A stretch of 6,385 nt of DNA, taken from positions 1-6,385 of the forward strand of contig JAUZOU010000179.1 of NCBI GenBank assembly GCA_030706285.1, read 5' to 3'. Positions 1-6,385 of the stretch are shown here, in pieces. The DNA is from Bacteroidota bacterium. Its GTDB lineage: Bacteria > Bacteroidota > Bacteroidia > Bacteroidales > UBA1402. Below the pieces are notes generated by a model. The model was given only the letters and a program-made list of their open reading frames with translations. It was not told the DNA's origin and searched no databases. A program made the position numbers and the translations under genes. Within the stretch, counting starts at the first letter, position 1. Each line of letters opens with the position of its first letter.

Positions 1-580
1 TATATAGTGTCATGGCTGCAATGACCGTTGGATAATTGATGCAGGCGTTTTTAACATCGTGGCTGAAGCTCCAGTACATACCCCCATTAACCGGATCGTA
101 TGCATCGCGCCAAACACGGTTGAATCCTGCCACCGACGTATTCAGATACACAGGGGTTTCCGTTATTTCATACGCTCTAGCCAGAGAAATGATCCACCAC
201 ATCATGTCGTCGTAGATAAACCATTTTTGCTTATTTTCCCAATTAAAGGCATCATATTCAGCGTAAGCTCCCTGATAGATTTCGTCTATCCGGTTACGCC
301 AGATACTATCCTGGGTCTGTTTATACGCATCCATGATGATATCCCAGAATATTGCCTGCGTCCAAATGGCGCCAAGACTATTCTGTTCAGTCGTGGCATA
401 GAACAGATGTGCCGTTGGGCTATAAAAAGAAGTATCGAACGCTTTCAATGCATTCGTTGCATCCGTTTCCGTAAACGTCACTTTTTTTGAGATGGAGGGA
501 ACAAAAGGTTGATTTTCATTGCTTGTACAACTCATAGTCAGCATGGTGAAAGTAACAATCAAACTAATCAGTTTTCGCAT
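1..580 (-). CDS. GH76-family lipoprotein, probable endo-alpha-1,6-mannanase (N-terminal part, runs off the left edge)
   Basis: The minus-strand frame is open from an ATG at 580-578 to the window edge, giving 193 residues with no stop. Residues 1-18 form a lipoprotein signal peptide (MRKLISLIVTFTMLTMSC) with Cys18 as the lipidated residue, so the product should be anchored in the periplasm or at the cell surface. The rest resembles GH76: a Trp-rich helical segment (GAIWTQAIFWD, 70-80), the motif YDDMMWWIISLARAYE (123-138), GGMYW (166-170) and KNACINYPTVIAAM (177-190). In characterised GH76 alpha-1,6-mannanases a consecutive Asp pair supplies nucleophile and acid/base; here it would be Asp124-Asp125. 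GH76 enzymes cleave alpha-1,6-mannose backbones with retention of configuration. The family is usually 350-500 residues, so about half is missing. It is transcribed away from the susC-like gene. The family call comes from recognised motifs, not a search; substrate is inferred. Confidence 0.85.
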   Translation of the reverse strand, partial: MRKLISLIVTFTMLTMSCTSNENQPFVPSISKKVTFTETDATNALKAFDTSFYSPTAHLFYATTEQNSLGAIWTQAIFWDIIMDAYKQTQDSIWRNRIDEIYQGAYAEYDAFNWENKQKWFIYDDMMWWIISLARAYEITETPVYLNTSVAGFNRVWRDAYDPVNGGMYWSFSHDVKNACINYPTVIAAMTLY

Positions 581-602
581 GATCTGTATATTCTATAAAA
601 AA

Positions 603-633
603 GACAGAGGTGATTATTCCAGACACATCTGTC
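603..633. promoter_or_regulatory. Inverted repeat in the GH76 leader, possible operator or RNA hairpin
   Basis: The arms GACAGAGGTG (603-612) and CACATCTGTC (624-633) are reverse complements at 9 of 10 positions and are separated by 11 bases. The centre-to-centre distance is 21 bp, two helical turns, as expected for a dimeric DNA-binding protein. It ends 22 bp from the GH76 start codon on its 5' side, so it could equally be a stem-loop in the mRNA leader. No T-tract follows on the minus strand, which argues against a terminator. The function is inferred from symmetry and position only. Confidence 0.4.
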
Positions 634-875
634 CTTTTACTTTAATCGGTTAAGCCTTATCTATATTGTTTGTCTACAGCTATTTCTCACTGTGGCTTTG
701 GAAACGAGCCCTTTCTTTTCCTAAAAACGTGTATGCTGATTGTGTGTGTCTATGTACATATCATGGCATTATTCTAATAGACGTCATTTTTTTACTTATC
801 CCTTAGCCTTGAGAACAAATTTTTCAGAAATCAGTGTTTTTTCACCGGAAGCCAGCCAGTATCACATTCCACAGC

Positions 876-883
876 CAAAGATA
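876..883 (-). promoter_or_regulatory. Candidate -7 element for the GH76 gene
   Basis: Read on the minus strand this is TATCTTTG, a full match to the Bacteroidota -7 consensus TAnnTTTG. No TTTG lies at the usual -33 distance upstream, and use of this promoter would give a leader of roughly 290 nt before the GH76 start. An 8-mer with six fixed positions can easily occur by chance in 600 bp of AT-rich DNA, so this is a weak candidate. Confidence 0.25.
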
Positions 884-1094
884 AGCCAGATTAGACCAAT
901 GGAATGGAAAATTTTGCTAGCAAATTAGACGATTTTTCTATTCCGTTACTAACATATTCGTTTATTTTGTTCGTTAACAGACCTTAACTCTAATTTAAGT
1001 CATCCGTGTTTTTGTTTTCAATGCCTGCCTGTACAATCAAGACAATTAACCTATACCTAAAGGCATCCTATGAATAAGTTATTGATACACGGTG

Positions 1095-1131
1095 TTTGAT
1101 TTCCATCAGGAAGTTGCTCATGTAATTTTTG
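1095..1131 (+). promoter_or_regulatory. Candidate promoter for the susC-like operon
   Basis: TTTG at 1095-1098 could be the -33 element, and TAATTTTTG at 1123-1131 resembles the -7 consensus TAnnTTTG with one extra base in the spacer. The distance between the two elements is 24 bp, longer than the usual 19-21 or so. Transcription would begin near 1138, leaving a leader of about 70 nt before the preferred start at 1206. It is the closest -33/-7-like pair upstream of the operon, but both the spacing and the -7 element deviate from consensus. Confidence 0.25.
1097..1116 (+). repeat. Short inverted repeat, possible hairpin or operator upstream of the susC-like gene
   Basis: ATTTCC (1099-1104) and GGAAGT (1109-1114) pair around an ATCA loop with one G-U wobble; two more G-U pairs could extend the stem to 1097-1116. 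It falls between the candidate -33 and -7 elements, so if that promoter is real this would be an operator-like position and not part of the transcript. The perfect core is only TTCC/GGAA, and chance occurrence is quite possible. Confidence 0.2.
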
Positions 1132-1205
1132 ACAAAGAAACAACTTACTGAAAAACAAATGACTAGTTATTTATGTTATATGTGGAAACCTTAAATCTTG
1201 AAAAC

Positions 1206-4200
1206 ATGAATCAGACTCTGAAACGAAATGGCTTTTCATCTAAAAGCCTGACAAAAATTGTCACATGCACATTGGTGGCCGTCTCTTTGAGCATCGGTCA
1301 GATGTGGGCTGCAAAAGGCAGTATGGAGAATAGCAGTGTTAACGTTGTTCAACAAAAATCAACCACCATCTCGGGTCGTGTCGCCGATGAAAAAGGAAAT
1401 GCCTTGATTGGAGTAAAAATTACTGAAAAAGGAACATCCAATGGGACGATAACTGACAACAATGGCAATTACAAAATAACGATCACTCGTGCGAATGCCA
1501 TTTTAGTTTTTTCCTACGTCGGATATCTTACTCAGGAACAAACAGTAGGAGACAGATCACAAATCGTTGTCAACCTGAAGGAAAATGTCAGAATGTTTGA
1601 TGAAGTCGTTGTCATTGGTTATGGCACGCAACGTAAAGGAGATGTAACCAGCGCCGTGGCCAGTGTCAAATCAGAAGATTTTACCATCGGTAAGATAGGC
1701 GATGCGGCTGAGCTCATTAAAGGCAAGGTGGCCGGTTTAACCATTACAAAAGGCAGTGGCGATCCTAACGCCGAATCAACCATCCGGTTACGTGGCATCA
1801 TTTCTCTGTCAGGAAGTTCCACACCGTTGGTATTGATTGACGGAATTGAAGGAAACCTGGGAACTGTTGCTCCTGAAAACATTGCCTCCATTGATGTGTT
1901 GAAAGATGCTTCGGCTGCCGCTATATACGGAACACGGGGCGCCAATGGCGTTATCCTGATCACCACAAACACAGGAAAACGTAATACTAAAGCTCAAGCT
2001 GCTTATTCAGGTTATATGTCCTTGTCTCAATTTGCGAACAGGCTCGATTTTATGGGGCCGGAAGAAATACGCCAGGGAATGACCAATTTTACAGATAAAG
2101 GCTATGATACGGATTGGTTGGATGCCATCACCCACACCGCATTAACCCACAACCATAATTTCGACATTACAGGAGGTACGGATAAAACGACTTATTCAGC
2201 CGACTTTACTTATCGCAATGAAGAAGGCGTCATCATTGATACCTATAATAATGAAATGAAGATGAACTTTGACGTATCTCACTGGATGTTGAACGATATG
2301 TTAAAAGTCAATTTCAACCTGGTAAAAGGCTTGCACAAGAACAGTGCAACCAACGCAAACAATAATGGCGAATCAAACATTTACAGACAAGCCATCATTC
2401 ACAATCCAACCGAACCAATCTGGAATACTGACGGAAGTTACTTTGAAAACTTCCAGGTAAACTATTATTACAACCCGGTTGGAATGATCAAAGAACGTAA
2501 AGGTGAATATGAATCGGAATGGACACGCCTGACAGGTAATGTGACATTGGAACCGATAAAAGGATGGCAAACCAATCTGATGCTTGCCACCAGACGTTCC
2601 AATGCTCATGATAAAGGCTATTATACCTCAGAATATTACAGCCAGAAGATGGAAAATCATACCGGCTATGCTTATCAGTCGGAATCCAATAGCCGCACGG
2701 ACAATCTGGAGGTCACCTCAAAATACAACTTACAGACCAACGAGCACCGTCTCGAGGCGTTAGCCGGCTACAGCTACCAATACAATATCAATGAAGGATT
2801 CAATGCCAACAACTATGATTTCCAGAACGACTTTTTCTTATACAACAATATTGGAATTGGTTCTGCCTTAAAAGACGGGAAAGCAGGGATGGGCAGCTAC
2901 AAAAATGACAACAAACTTATCGGTTTCTTCGGACGTATCAGTTACGGCTATGCCAATAAATACAATGCCTTGGTTAGCATCCGGCGTGAAGGTTCTTCCA
3001 AATTCGGTGAAAATCACAAATGGGGTTCTTTCCCATCCGCTTCTCTTGGATGGACCATCAGCAAAGAAGAATTTATGGAAAATCTCACCTGGCTGGACAA
3101 TCTGAAGCTGCGGACAGGCTTTGGTGTAACCGGTGTCATCCCGAATGATCCGTACCAATCGCTGACGCGCTATTCACTCGGTAGCTCCTATTATTACGAA
3201 GGCGGCGTCTGGAAACCCGGACTGGAAATTTCTTCCAATCCAAATCCGGATCTGAAATGGGAAATGTCGACCGAATATAACATAGGGTTGGATGTCAGCG
3301 TTCTGAAAGAGCGTTTAAGTGCTTCCATCGATGTTTACAGGAAAAACACCTCAGATATGCTATGGTGGTACGATGTACCGACACCTCCGAACTTGTATAA
3401 TCAAACCTTGGCCAACGTCGGGAAAATGAGAAACTCAGGTATTGAAGTAGCCATCAACGGGACTCCGGTGCAAACCAGGGACTTTGAATGGAAAACAACC
3501 GTTACGGCTTCTCACAATGTCAACAAGCTGCTTAGTTTGTCCAACGACTTATATGAAACAACCAACAAAACAGATGAAGCGTGGTTAGGAGAACCCATCA
3601 CGATTCCAACCCAACGGTTGGAAGTTGGTAAATCCGTAGGAAACTTCTTTGGTCTGAAATCTGTCGGCGTTTCTGAGAACGGACTTTGGCTGATTGAAAA
3701 TCCTACAACAAAAGCCGCAGAAGAATTTACAGACAACATGCTGAACAACGACGCCTATCGTCAATACCTCGGCAATTGCCTTCCGAAAGTATATCTTGGA
3801 TGGAACAACAACTTCCGTTATAAAAACTTCGACCTAGGCTTCCAGCTCACAAGCCAGTTAGGCTTTAAGCTCCTGAATGAACCAAGAGCCTTCTACGAAA
3901 ACAACTCCATTACGTTCAACCGGCTGAAATCTGTGCTGAAAGCGCCATATGGAAGCCAGTATACGTTGTCTTCCGCTCAAAAACAGACCATTGTCAGCTA
4001 TTATCTGGAAAAAGGCGATTTTCTGAAAATGACGAACCTCTCATTGGGATACACCCTCCCGTTGAAGGCTAACAGCTATGTCAATAAAATCCGTACCTAT
4101 GTTACAGCCGACAATTTGTTCTGCCTGACCGATTACAGCGGATTGGATCCGGAGCTTTCCAATAACGATGTGCTCTCATCAGGTATTGACTATCGTGACA

Positions 4201-4250
4201 AATATCCTGTCACTCGTTCATTCACATTTGGTGTCAATATTACCTTCTAA
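1206..4250 (+). CDS. SusC/RagA-like TonB-dependent outer-membrane glycan transporter
   Basis: This 1014-residue protein is the TonB-dependent beta-barrel that imports oligosaccharides bound by its SusD-like partner. Numbered from ATG 1206: signal peptide with a basic N-terminus and hydrophobic core ending near Ala35-Ala36; carboxypeptidase-D regulatory-like domain at about 53-125 (ISGRVADEKGNALIGV, then FSYVGY); TonB-box-like DEVVVIGYG at 132-140; plug domain at about 146-257, including the SusC hallmark LKDASAAAIYGTRGANGV (232-249); then the barrel to the C-terminus, ending FTFGVNITF with the terminal Phe typical of proteins inserted by the BAM machinery. Length is normal for the family. There is no STN domain between signal peptide and regulatory-like domain. 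The frame also has an ATG at 1173, adding 11 residues; I prefer 1206 because it gives a compact signal peptide (MNQTLKRNGF start). Neither start has a Shine-Dalgarno sequence. The susD-like gene follows after 14 bp. A mannan-type substrate is inferred from the neighbouring GH76. Confidence 0.96.
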   Translation: MNQTLKRNGFSSKSLTKIVTCTLVAVSLSIGQMWAAKGSMENSSVNVVQQKSTTISGRVADEKGNALIGVKITEKGTSNGTITDNNGNYKITITRANAILVFSYVGYLTQEQTVGDRSQIVVNLKENVRMFDEVVVIGYGTQRKGDVTSAVASVKSEDFTIGKIGDAAELIKGKVAGLTITKGSGDPNAESTIRLRGIISLSGSSTPLVLIDGIEGNLGTVAPENIASIDVLKDASAAAIYGTRGANGVILITTNTGKRNTKAQAAYSGYMSLSQFANRLDFMGPEEIRQGMTNFTDKGYDTDWLDAITHTALTHNHNFDITGGTDKTTYSADFTYRNEEGVIIDTYNNEMKMNFDVSHWMLNDMLKVNFNLVKGLHKNSATNANNNGESNIYRQAIIHNPTEPIWNTDGSYFENFQVNYYYNPVGMIKERKGEYESEWTRLTGNVTLEPIKGWQTNLMLATRRSNAHDKGYYTSEYYSQKMENHTGYAYQSESNSRTDNLEVTSKYNLQTNEHRLEALAGYSYQYNINEGFNANNYDFQNDFFLYNNIGIGSALKDGKAGMGSYKNDNKLIGFFGRISYGYANKYNALVSIRREGSSKFGENHKWGSFPSASLGWTISKEEFMENLTWLDNLKLRTGFGVTGVIPNDPYQSLTRYSLGSSYYYEGGVWKPGLEISSNPNPDLKWEMSTEYNIGLDVSVLKERLSASIDVYRKNTSDMLWWYDVPTPPNLYNQTLANVGKMRNSGIEVAINGTPVQTRDFEWKTTVTASHNVNKLLSLSNDLYETTNKTDEAWLGEPITIPTQRLEVGKSVGNFFGLKSVGVSENGLWLIENPTTKAAEEFTDNMLNNDAYRQYLGNCLPKVYLGWNNNFRYKNFDLGFQLTSQLGFKLLNEPRAFYENNSITFNRLKSVLKAPYGSQYTLSSAQKQTIVSYYLEKGDFLKMTNLSLGYTLPLKANSYVNKIRTYVTADNLFCLTDYSGLDPELSNNDVLSSGIDYRDKYPVTRSFTFGVNITF

Positions 4251-4264
4251 AAACCATAAGAACT

Positions 4265-5947
4265 ATGAAAGCAACACTATATAAAGCCATTATCGCTTCA
4301 TTTTTTGGAGCAACGATCCTGTTTTCTACTAGTTGCACGGATCTGAGCGAAACGATCTACGATACCATCGCATCGGAAAAATACGAATTTTCAGCCAAAG
4401 ATGCAGCCAGCATGTTCTCTCCTGTATACAGTAATTTCCGCAACGTGTACTGGGGATGGAACGGTTATTGCGACATTCAGGACGAATCCTCCGATTTATG
4501 GTGTACGCCCTATCGTATCGGCATCGGATGGGGTGACCTTTACGTATCCATGCATAAACACCAATTCCACTCACAGATCGGTCATTTCTGGACTGAATGG
4601 AATTATGCGTATGCCGGAATAAATGCCTGCAACAAATTATTGGCAAATGAATCTGTACAAAAATCCGAACCTGCAGTGGCACAATTGAGAGGCTACCGCG
4701 CACTGTACTACTACGTGCTATTCGATTTATTCCGCAATGTCCCGTTGGACACGACCTACTACCACGAGGCCGGATGGTTACCCAAACAAGCCACTCCGCA
4801 GCAGACCTGGGATTTCATTATCAGCGAACTGAACGCCATCAAAGGAAAATGCGGCCCAGACAACGGTATGGGGCAGATAAATGATTATACGGTCAATATG
4901 ATTCTGGCCAAAATGTACATCAACCACAATGCCTGGTTTAATGACTTTTCAGACAATTCCTGGTATGGTAAGACCATCGATGAATTAAACGAAGTCATTG
5001 ACAGCAAACGATTCTCATTGGCCTCCAATTATTCGGATTGCTTTAAGGAAGATATTTCCAGCAACAGCGAAATCATCTTCGGCATTCCATTTGCCGAGAA
5101 ATATGCCAGCGGGAACTATTACGCCAACAAATGGATCCATGTGGCCGGCCGGGCTGTCTGGAATTTCAACGGCTGGGCAACAGGTGGCAGCACGGTTTTA
5201 CCGCAATTCCTGAATACCTACGATCCGAACGATACACGCTACACTTCCTGTTGGACCCTTGGTCAGCAATACGACAAATCAGGCGCAGCCATTATGTCAG
5301 ACGGGCAACCGCTCATCTATACCAAAGAAATTCACAGCATCGACAACCCCGGCTGTTATCCGTTTGAAGGCGGCCGTTTAATCAAGTACGAAATCCTTCC
5401 GGGCGACTTCGGTACCGCTTACGATGACATACCTTTCTTCCGCTTGGCTGATACCTACCTGATGAAAGCCGAATGCCTGCTTCGCCTGGGCGGTTATAAA
5501 GGTGAAACAGAACAAGATGCAGCCGATCTTGTCACCGCAGTCCGTCAACGGGACTTTAAAAACAATCCTGAAAAGGCCGTGCGCACTGTAGCAGAACTAA
5601 AAGGCGGAAGTGTCTATGCATACGGACATCGTGAAAACCAGGGAAAAATGGGTGAAGCCGACAAATGGGTAACCACGGTTGAAGGCGGTGCCGATATCGA
5701 ACTGGGCGGATTGCTGGATGAGCTGGCATGGGAATTTGTAGCAGAACACCATCGTCGCCAGGACCTGATCCGTTTCCGTATCAATGGTAAAAATGAAAAT
5801 GTGTACAATGGAAAGTCCTGGTTCTGCAAAGATGCTGAAGTTGATCCTACAGATATCCATTGCAACATTTTCCCGATTCCAAAAGATTTCATGGATGGAA
5901 ATCTGAATTTGGTACAAAATCCAGGATACGGCAGCAGTGCAAATTAA
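4265..5947 (+). CDS. SusD/RagB-like surface glycan-binding lipoprotein
   Basis: This 560-residue lipoprotein is the lid that binds glycan and closes over the SusC-like barrel at the cell surface. Residues 1-24 are a lipoprotein signal peptide ending FSTSC, with Cys24 lipidated and followed by TDLSE, whose acidic residues fit surface export. Family hallmarks appear in order: LRGYRALYYYVLFDLFRNVP (141-160), FFRLADTYLMKAECLLRLGG (391-410, a TPR-type helix), LLDELAWEFVAEHHRRQDLI (483-502) and the C-terminal FPIPKDF with NLVQNPGY (536-555). The protein has 17 tryptophans, many in residues 63-112 and 290-304, and ten cysteines after Cys24. Tryptophans are common in sugar-binding faces, but which ones bind ligand cannot be told without a structure. 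It lies 14 bp after the susC-like stop and 25 bp before the next gene, so it is very probably co-transcribed with both. The specific ligand is not shown by the sequence. Confidence 0.95.
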   Translation: MKATLYKAIIASFFGATILFSTSCTDLSETIYDTIASEKYEFSAKDAASMFSPVYSNFRNVYWGWNGYCDIQDESSDLWCTPYRIGIGWGDLYVSMHKHQFHSQIGHFWTEWNYAYAGINACNKLLANESVQKSEPAVAQLRGYRALYYYVLFDLFRNVPLDTTYYHEAGWLPKQATPQQTWDFIISELNAIKGKCGPDNGMGQINDYTVNMILAKMYINHNAWFNDFSDNSWYGKTIDELNEVIDSKRFSLASNYSDCFKEDISSNSEIIFGIPFAEKYASGNYYANKWIHVAGRAVWNFNGWATGGSTVLPQFLNTYDPNDTRYTSCWTLGQQYDKSGAAIMSDGQPLIYTKEIHSIDNPGCYPFEGGRLIKYEILPGDFGTAYDDIPFFRLADTYLMKAECLLRLGGYKGETEQDAADLVTAVRQRDFKNNPEKAVRTVAELKGGSVYAYGHRENQGKMGEADKWVTTVEGGADIELGGLLDELAWEFVAEHHRRQDLIRFRINGKNENVYNGKSWFCKDAEVDPTDIHCNIFPIPKDFMDGNLNLVQNPGYGSSAN

Positions 5948-5972
5948 ATCATTCATTTAACAATCGACTATT

Positions 5973-6385
5973 ATGAAAAATATATTATTTGCTTTATTAG
6001 GATGCTGCCTGCTCACGATAACTGCTTGCAGTGACAGCGTTGAGGACGCAACAAGCAAACATGTTTACGGCAAAAATGAAAGTCCGTACTTGAAAATCAA
6101 CACCGATGCTGTCGTAACAACAAACATGGAATTTGCCGTCGGGCATTTTGAAGCTCAAACCATCAAGTTGTCCGACTATGCCGCCAAATTCCAGAAATAC
6201 ATGAATATGACGGTCGATCAAGTCATTAGCGGTCTGAAAGACGGTACCGTTGTATTTTACAACATCAACACGACCAGAAACAACTGGAACAAAGCAGCCA
6301 TGACAAAAGGTACGACCGGATGGTATTATAACACGGCCGGTGGCGTTTGTACTGCTGCCGATACAGCCCAGACAGTCAGTCTGGA
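5973..6385 (+). CDS. Lipoprotein downstream of SusD, probable surface glycan-binding protein (N-terminal part, runs off the right edge)
   Basis: An open frame starts at ATG 5973 and continues for 137 codons to the window edge. Residues 1-19 are a clear lipoprotein signal peptide (MKNILFALLGCCLLTITAC), and the residues after Cys19, SDSVED, are acidic and match the kind of signal that sends Bacteroidota lipoproteins to the cell surface. The mature part has no motif I can place with certainty. Visible stretches are MEFAVGHFEAQTIKLSDYA (52-70), a helix-like segment with VDQVISGLKDG (81-91), and the aromatic TGWYYNTAGGVC (115-126). The pattern recalls DUF4859-type lipoproteins of Bacteroidales, but this is memory of the family and needs a profile search. 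Position directly after susD is where surface glycan-binding proteins (SusE/SusF-like in role) usually lie. It could also be a lipoprotein enzyme whose catalytic domain lies beyond the window. Confidence 0.85.
   Translation, partial: MKNILFALLGCCLLTITACSDSVEDATSKHVYGKNESPYLKINTDAVVTTNMEFAVGHFEAQTIKLSDYAAKFQKYMNMTVDQVISGLKDGTVVFYNINTTRNNWNKAAMTKGTTGWYYNTAGGVCTAADTAQTVSL

Larger units (their letters stand above)
581..1205. other. Divergent AT-rich intergenic control region without a convincing gene
   Basis: This stretch separates the divergently transcribed GH76 and susC-like genes, so it should carry both promoters and the regulatory sites. It contains one 62-codon open frame (740-928), which lacks any recognisable domain, signal peptide or translation context and is probably chance. 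No tRNA, rRNA, CRISPR array or insertion sequence is visible. Visible elements are an inverted repeat near the GH76 start, a hairpin near the susC side, -7-like motifs and short TTCGTTA-like repeats; these are listed separately where they can be supported. The length, about 600 bp, is more than two ordinary Bacteroidota promoters need, so a small RNA or long leader is possible, but I cannot show one. Confidence 0.6.

Noticed and set aside
59..490. 143-codon plus-strand open frame
   Set aside because: It lies antisense to the GH76 gene, which has a signal peptide and family motifs; the plus-strand translation has neither and is a shadow.
751..760. Perfect 10-bp palindrome TATGTACATA
   Set aside because: It is short, AT-rich and far from both start codons, with no extension of the symmetry; chance is the simpler explanation.
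762..791. Possible terminator ending in a run of seven T
   Set aside because: No stable stem precedes the T-run, and a terminator is not expected between divergent genes.
740..928. 62-codon open frame in the intergenic region
   Set aside because: It lacks a recognisable domain, export signal or conserved motif, and an open frame of this size can arise by chance.
1619..3748. Several minus-strand open frames of 60-120 codons inside the susC-like gene
   Set aside because: All are antisense to a strongly supported coding sequence and show no family features.
4329..5956. Additional open frames on both strands overlapping the susD-like gene
   Set aside because: They overlap a gene with complete family hallmarks and have no independent support.
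5997..6221. 74-codon minus-strand open frame
   Set aside because: It is antisense to the third lipoprotein gene, whose signal peptide and lipobox are clear.

Overview
The window looks like part of a polysaccharide utilisation locus (PUL) from a member of the Bacteroidota, most likely Bacteroidales. The reasons are an adjacent SusC/SusD pair, lipoproteins with Bacteroidota-style signal peptides, start codons preceded by A/T-rich leaders without a Shine-Dalgarno sequence, and moderate GC content. The exact genus cannot be read from the sequence.

Layout: bases 1-580 (minus strand) hold the first 193 residues of a lipoprotein glycoside hydrolase that I assign to family GH76 (endo-alpha-1,6-mannanase type); it runs off the left edge. 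A 592-625 bp AT-rich divergent intergenic region follows, with no convincing gene; it should contain promoters for both directions. On the plus strand come a complete SusC-like TonB-dependent transporter (1206-4250), a complete SusD-like surface lipoprotein (4265-5947), and the first 137 residues of a third lipoprotein (5973 to the right edge). Gaps of 14 and 25 bp suggest the three plus-strand genes are one operon.

Inferred working model: the GH76 enzyme cuts alpha-1,6-linked mannan (for example the backbone of fungal cell-wall mannan or of a bacterial mannoconjugate). The SusD-like lid and the third lipoprotein, a probable surface glycan-binding protein, capture the fragments. The SusC-like channel then imports them with energy supplied by TonB. 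The SusC-like protein has the usual carboxypeptidase-D-like N-terminal domain but no room for an STN signalling domain, so control by an ECF sigma/anti-sigma pair acting through this transporter is unlikely; no regulator gene lies in the window.

This is a recognisable type of system, not a wholly new one. The less explained parts are the third lipoprotein, the long divergent control region with an inverted repeat just upstream of the GH76 gene, and the SusD-like protein rich in tryptophan and cysteine.
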